Source of the DNA: Paenibacillus sedimenti
GTDB lineage: Bacteria; Bacillota; Bacilli; Paenibacillales; NBRC-103111
Length of the DNA stretch: 64,000 bases
Direction: 5' to 3'
NCBI RefSeq assembly: GCF_014534655.1
Contig: NZ_JACVVD010000002.1
Span: 310,001 to 374,000 of the forward strand
The notes under the pieces were generated by a model that worked only from the letters and a program-made list of their open reading frames with translations, was not told the origin of the DNA and made no database searches. Below, piece after piece: positions 62,553-64,000 of the stretch. Each line of letters opens with the position of its first letter. Position 1 is the first letter of the stretch. A program made the translations under genes and the position numbers.

Positions 62553-63488
62553 GTGAGGAAGATCGTACATACTGTGCAACAAACCGTTTATCAGGCATTC
62601 GGCATGAGGCTGGTGAGCGAATTATCTTTGCCGGAAGTGCTTCAAGCAGCAGAACAAAAGACTGAAGCGGATGTTGAAATAAAGCTGGGAGACTTATCGG
62701 GAGATTGGAGCGAATTCGGAACTCCTGATGATTTCTATGCATACACGGACCATCAATTTTTATTTTATGTGCCTGATACGGCGATCTTTAGTATACGCGG
62801 AGGCAAGCAAATTATCGTATCTCCCTTAGCCGGATCTGTTGAGAAGAGTATTCGCTTATATTTGCTCGGAACTTGCATGGGTGCGATTTTAATACAGCGA
62901 AGAATCCTCCCACTTCATGGCAGTGCAGTCGTTATGAATGGGCGAGCCTATGCTTTCATTGGCGATTCCGGAGCCGGAAAGTCCACGCTTGCTGCCGCAT
63001 TTCTCCAAAATGGTTACCCGCTTCTAAGCGATGATGTTATTGCCATTAAGCTTGATGGGATTAACAATCATCCTATCGTGATTCCGGCTTATCCGCAGCA
63101 AAAGCTGTGGCAGCAAAGCATAGATCATTTGGGGATGGAAGCGAACCGATATCAAACGATTTATGATTCCAAATACGCTGTGCCTGTATCGTCTAATTTC
63201 TGTGCACAGCCGGTTCCGCTTGCAGGCTTATTCGAAATTGTGAAGTCGGAAGCTGCTGAGGTGGAAATGGTTCGCCATCAAGGGCTTGAACGGTTGGCGA
63301 TCTTATCCTATCACACCTATCGCAATTTTCTCATTCCCCAATTGGGAGGGAACGATTGGCACTTTTCAACCATTGCCAGCATGGGGAGCAAGGTGAATAT
63401 GTACCAATTGCGCAGGCCGTCTGTTGGTTTGACGGTTCATGATTTGATATCTCGAGTCTTGCATATCGTTAATGAAGGGGCCGTTTAA
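62553..63488 (+). CDS. HPr kinase-like lasso peptide kinase (PaeK type)
   Basis: The 311-residue protein resembles HPr Ser kinase/phosphorylase C-terminal domains: ILPLHGSAVVMNGRAYAFIGDSGAGKSTLAAAFLQNG with P-loop at residues 137-145, and LLSDDVIAIKL (Asp160/Asp161). Its N-terminal 110 residues are specific to this peptide-tailoring group. In the paeninodin system the homologue phosphorylates the C-terminal Ser of the precursor; the precursor here ends in Ser, matching that role. The first possible start is GTG at 62553; a GTG at 62574 with GTGAGGAAG upstream is an alternative. The next gene starts directly after its stop. Confidence 0.88.
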   Translation: MRKIVHTVQQTVYQAFGMRLVSELSLPEVLQAAEQKTEADVEIKLGDLSGDWSEFGTPDDFYAYTDHQFLFYVPDTAIFSIRGGKQIIVSPLAGSVEKSIRLYLLGTCMGAILIQRRILPLHGSAVVMNGRAYAFIGDSGAGKSTLAAAFLQNGYPLLSDDVIAIKLDGINNHPIVIPAYPQQKLWQQSIDHLGMEANRYQTIYDSKYAVPVSSNFCAQPVPLAGLFEIVKSEAAEVEMVRHQGLERLAILSYHTYRNFLIPQLGGNDWHFSTIASMGSKVNMYQLRRPSVGLTVHDLISRVLHIVNEGAV

Positions 63489-64000
63489 ATGGCGCAAATA
63501 CTCATTTTTGTCAAGAAGCTGCACGAATTCGCCGGGTTTAAATTACATATCAATTTAGCAGGTATGATTGTGATTAGCTTGTTGGAGGGTGCCGGCATCT
63601 TTCTTTTAGCCCCTATGCTGAGTATGATCGGCCTTTTTGATTCAAATTCAGAAGTAATTCCGATTGTTTCTTGGATAGTTGAACCGTTAAACGGATGGCC
63701 GGATGGTATAAAATTATCTGTTATTCTCGGGATATTTATCAGTCTGCTTGTTTTCCAGGCGCTTTTGCAGCGTTATCAGACAAACCTGAACGAGGGGATC
63801 GAGCAAGGTTTTATCCGGCACTTAAGACTGGGAATTTATGAAGCCTTATTACAGTCCGACTGGTCTTTTTTCCTGAAAAAAAGAAAATCCGATTTAATCC
63901 ATATCATGACTTCCGAATTGCCGCGAGTCAGTTATGGGATCTATCAATCCCTGCGATTAATGACGACGTTCCTGTTTACCTTTGTCCAAATTGGTTTTGC
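63489..64000 (+). CDS. ABC transporter with exporter membrane domain (lasso PaeD type), 5' part
   Basis: The frame begins with ATG directly after the kinase stop and is still open at the window end (170 residues). It shows hydrophobic helices (NLAGMIVISLLEGAGIFLLAPMLS, LSVILGIFISLLVFQALLQ) and an exporter coupling region (RHLRLGIYEALLQSDWSFF), typical of type IV ABC exporters fused to an ATPase. In lasso clusters the D protein exports the mature peptide and gives immunity. The ATPase domain lies beyond the window. Confidence 0.85.
   Translation, partial: MAQILIFVKKLHEFAGFKLHINLAGMIVISLLEGAGIFLLAPMLSMIGLFDSNSEVIPIVSWIVEPLNGWPDGIKLSVILGIFISLLVFQALLQRYQTNLNEGIEQGFIRHLRLGIYEALLQSDWSFFLKKRKSDLIHIMTSELPRVSYGIYQSLRLMTTFLFTFVQIGF

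Overview
The window is a chromosomal segment of a spore-forming member of the Bacillales, most likely Paenibacillus or a close relative. The evidence is Gram-positive style ribosome binding sites with many TTG/GTG starts, a CIRCE-controlled groESL operon, a ydcC-alr-EndoAI/EndoA-tex-cmpA-sprT-tRNA block that follows the Bacillus subtilis order, a cortex morphogenetic protein (CmpA), CotD-like coat proteins, YesM/YesN two-component genes and a paeninodin-type lasso peptide locus. The genus is an inference from gene content; no 16S rRNA gene is present.

Layout. 1-4.6 kb: the end of a molybdopterin-binding protein gene, tatA and tatC (separated by a 37-bp hairpin repeated three times), then groES-groEL with promoter, CIRCE operator and terminator. 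4.7-7.1 kb: an agr-like peptide signalling locus with AgrB, a CPBP membrane protease and a seven-helix protein that looks like an AgrC sensor without a kinase, all on the minus strand. A short AgrD-like precursor gene converges on them. 7.3-13.4 kb: a CotD-like coat gene, then a minus-strand TRAP dicarboxylate-type transporter (dctQ, dctM, dctP) with a YesM/YesN sensor-regulator pair.

13.5-41 kb: a large cell-surface glycan region, resembling the S-layer glycan (slg) clusters known from Paenibacillus and Geobacillus. It contains a Wzy_C/TPR ligase, Wzm/Wzt export transporter, sulfotransferase-like protein, several glycosyltransferases, a YfhO-family membrane protein and a module for a (probably formylated) 4-amino-sugar carried on a polyprenyl phosphate: GtrB/ArnC-like transferase, formyltransferase, WbqC, two EmrE-like flippase subunits and WecE-type aminotransferase. 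It also has dTDP-rhamnose genes (rfbA, C, B, D), galU and a WbaP/WsfP-type initiating phosphotransferase. From about 16.1 to 33.4 kb the DNA is visibly AT-rich compared with both flanks, which suggests acquisition by transfer. Within this region a sulfate-activation unit is decaying: cysC lacks a normal start codon, and tauE is fused to a broken cysN.

41-56 kb: housekeeping genes (ydcC, alr, the EndoAI/EndoA toxin-antitoxin pair, tex), a putative nuclease-fold protein, a large secreted protein with a seven-repeat RCC1 propeller, fibronectin III and carbohydrate-binding modules, cmpA, sprT, four tRNA genes and a chemotaxis receptor. 56-60 kb: a Pro/Gly-rich spore-surface-like protein, a GerE-like regulator and phage-derived genes (XRE/ImmA pair, ArpU-like regulator, holin).

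60.3 kb to the end: a lasso peptide locus, with cyclase, precursor, HPr-kinase-like tailoring kinase and the start of an ABC exporter that runs off the window. The precursor core keeps the key features of paeninodin (Gly1, Asp9 ring acceptor, C-terminal Ser) but has a different tail. Leader peptidase genes (B1/B2) are not in the window and are probably just downstream.
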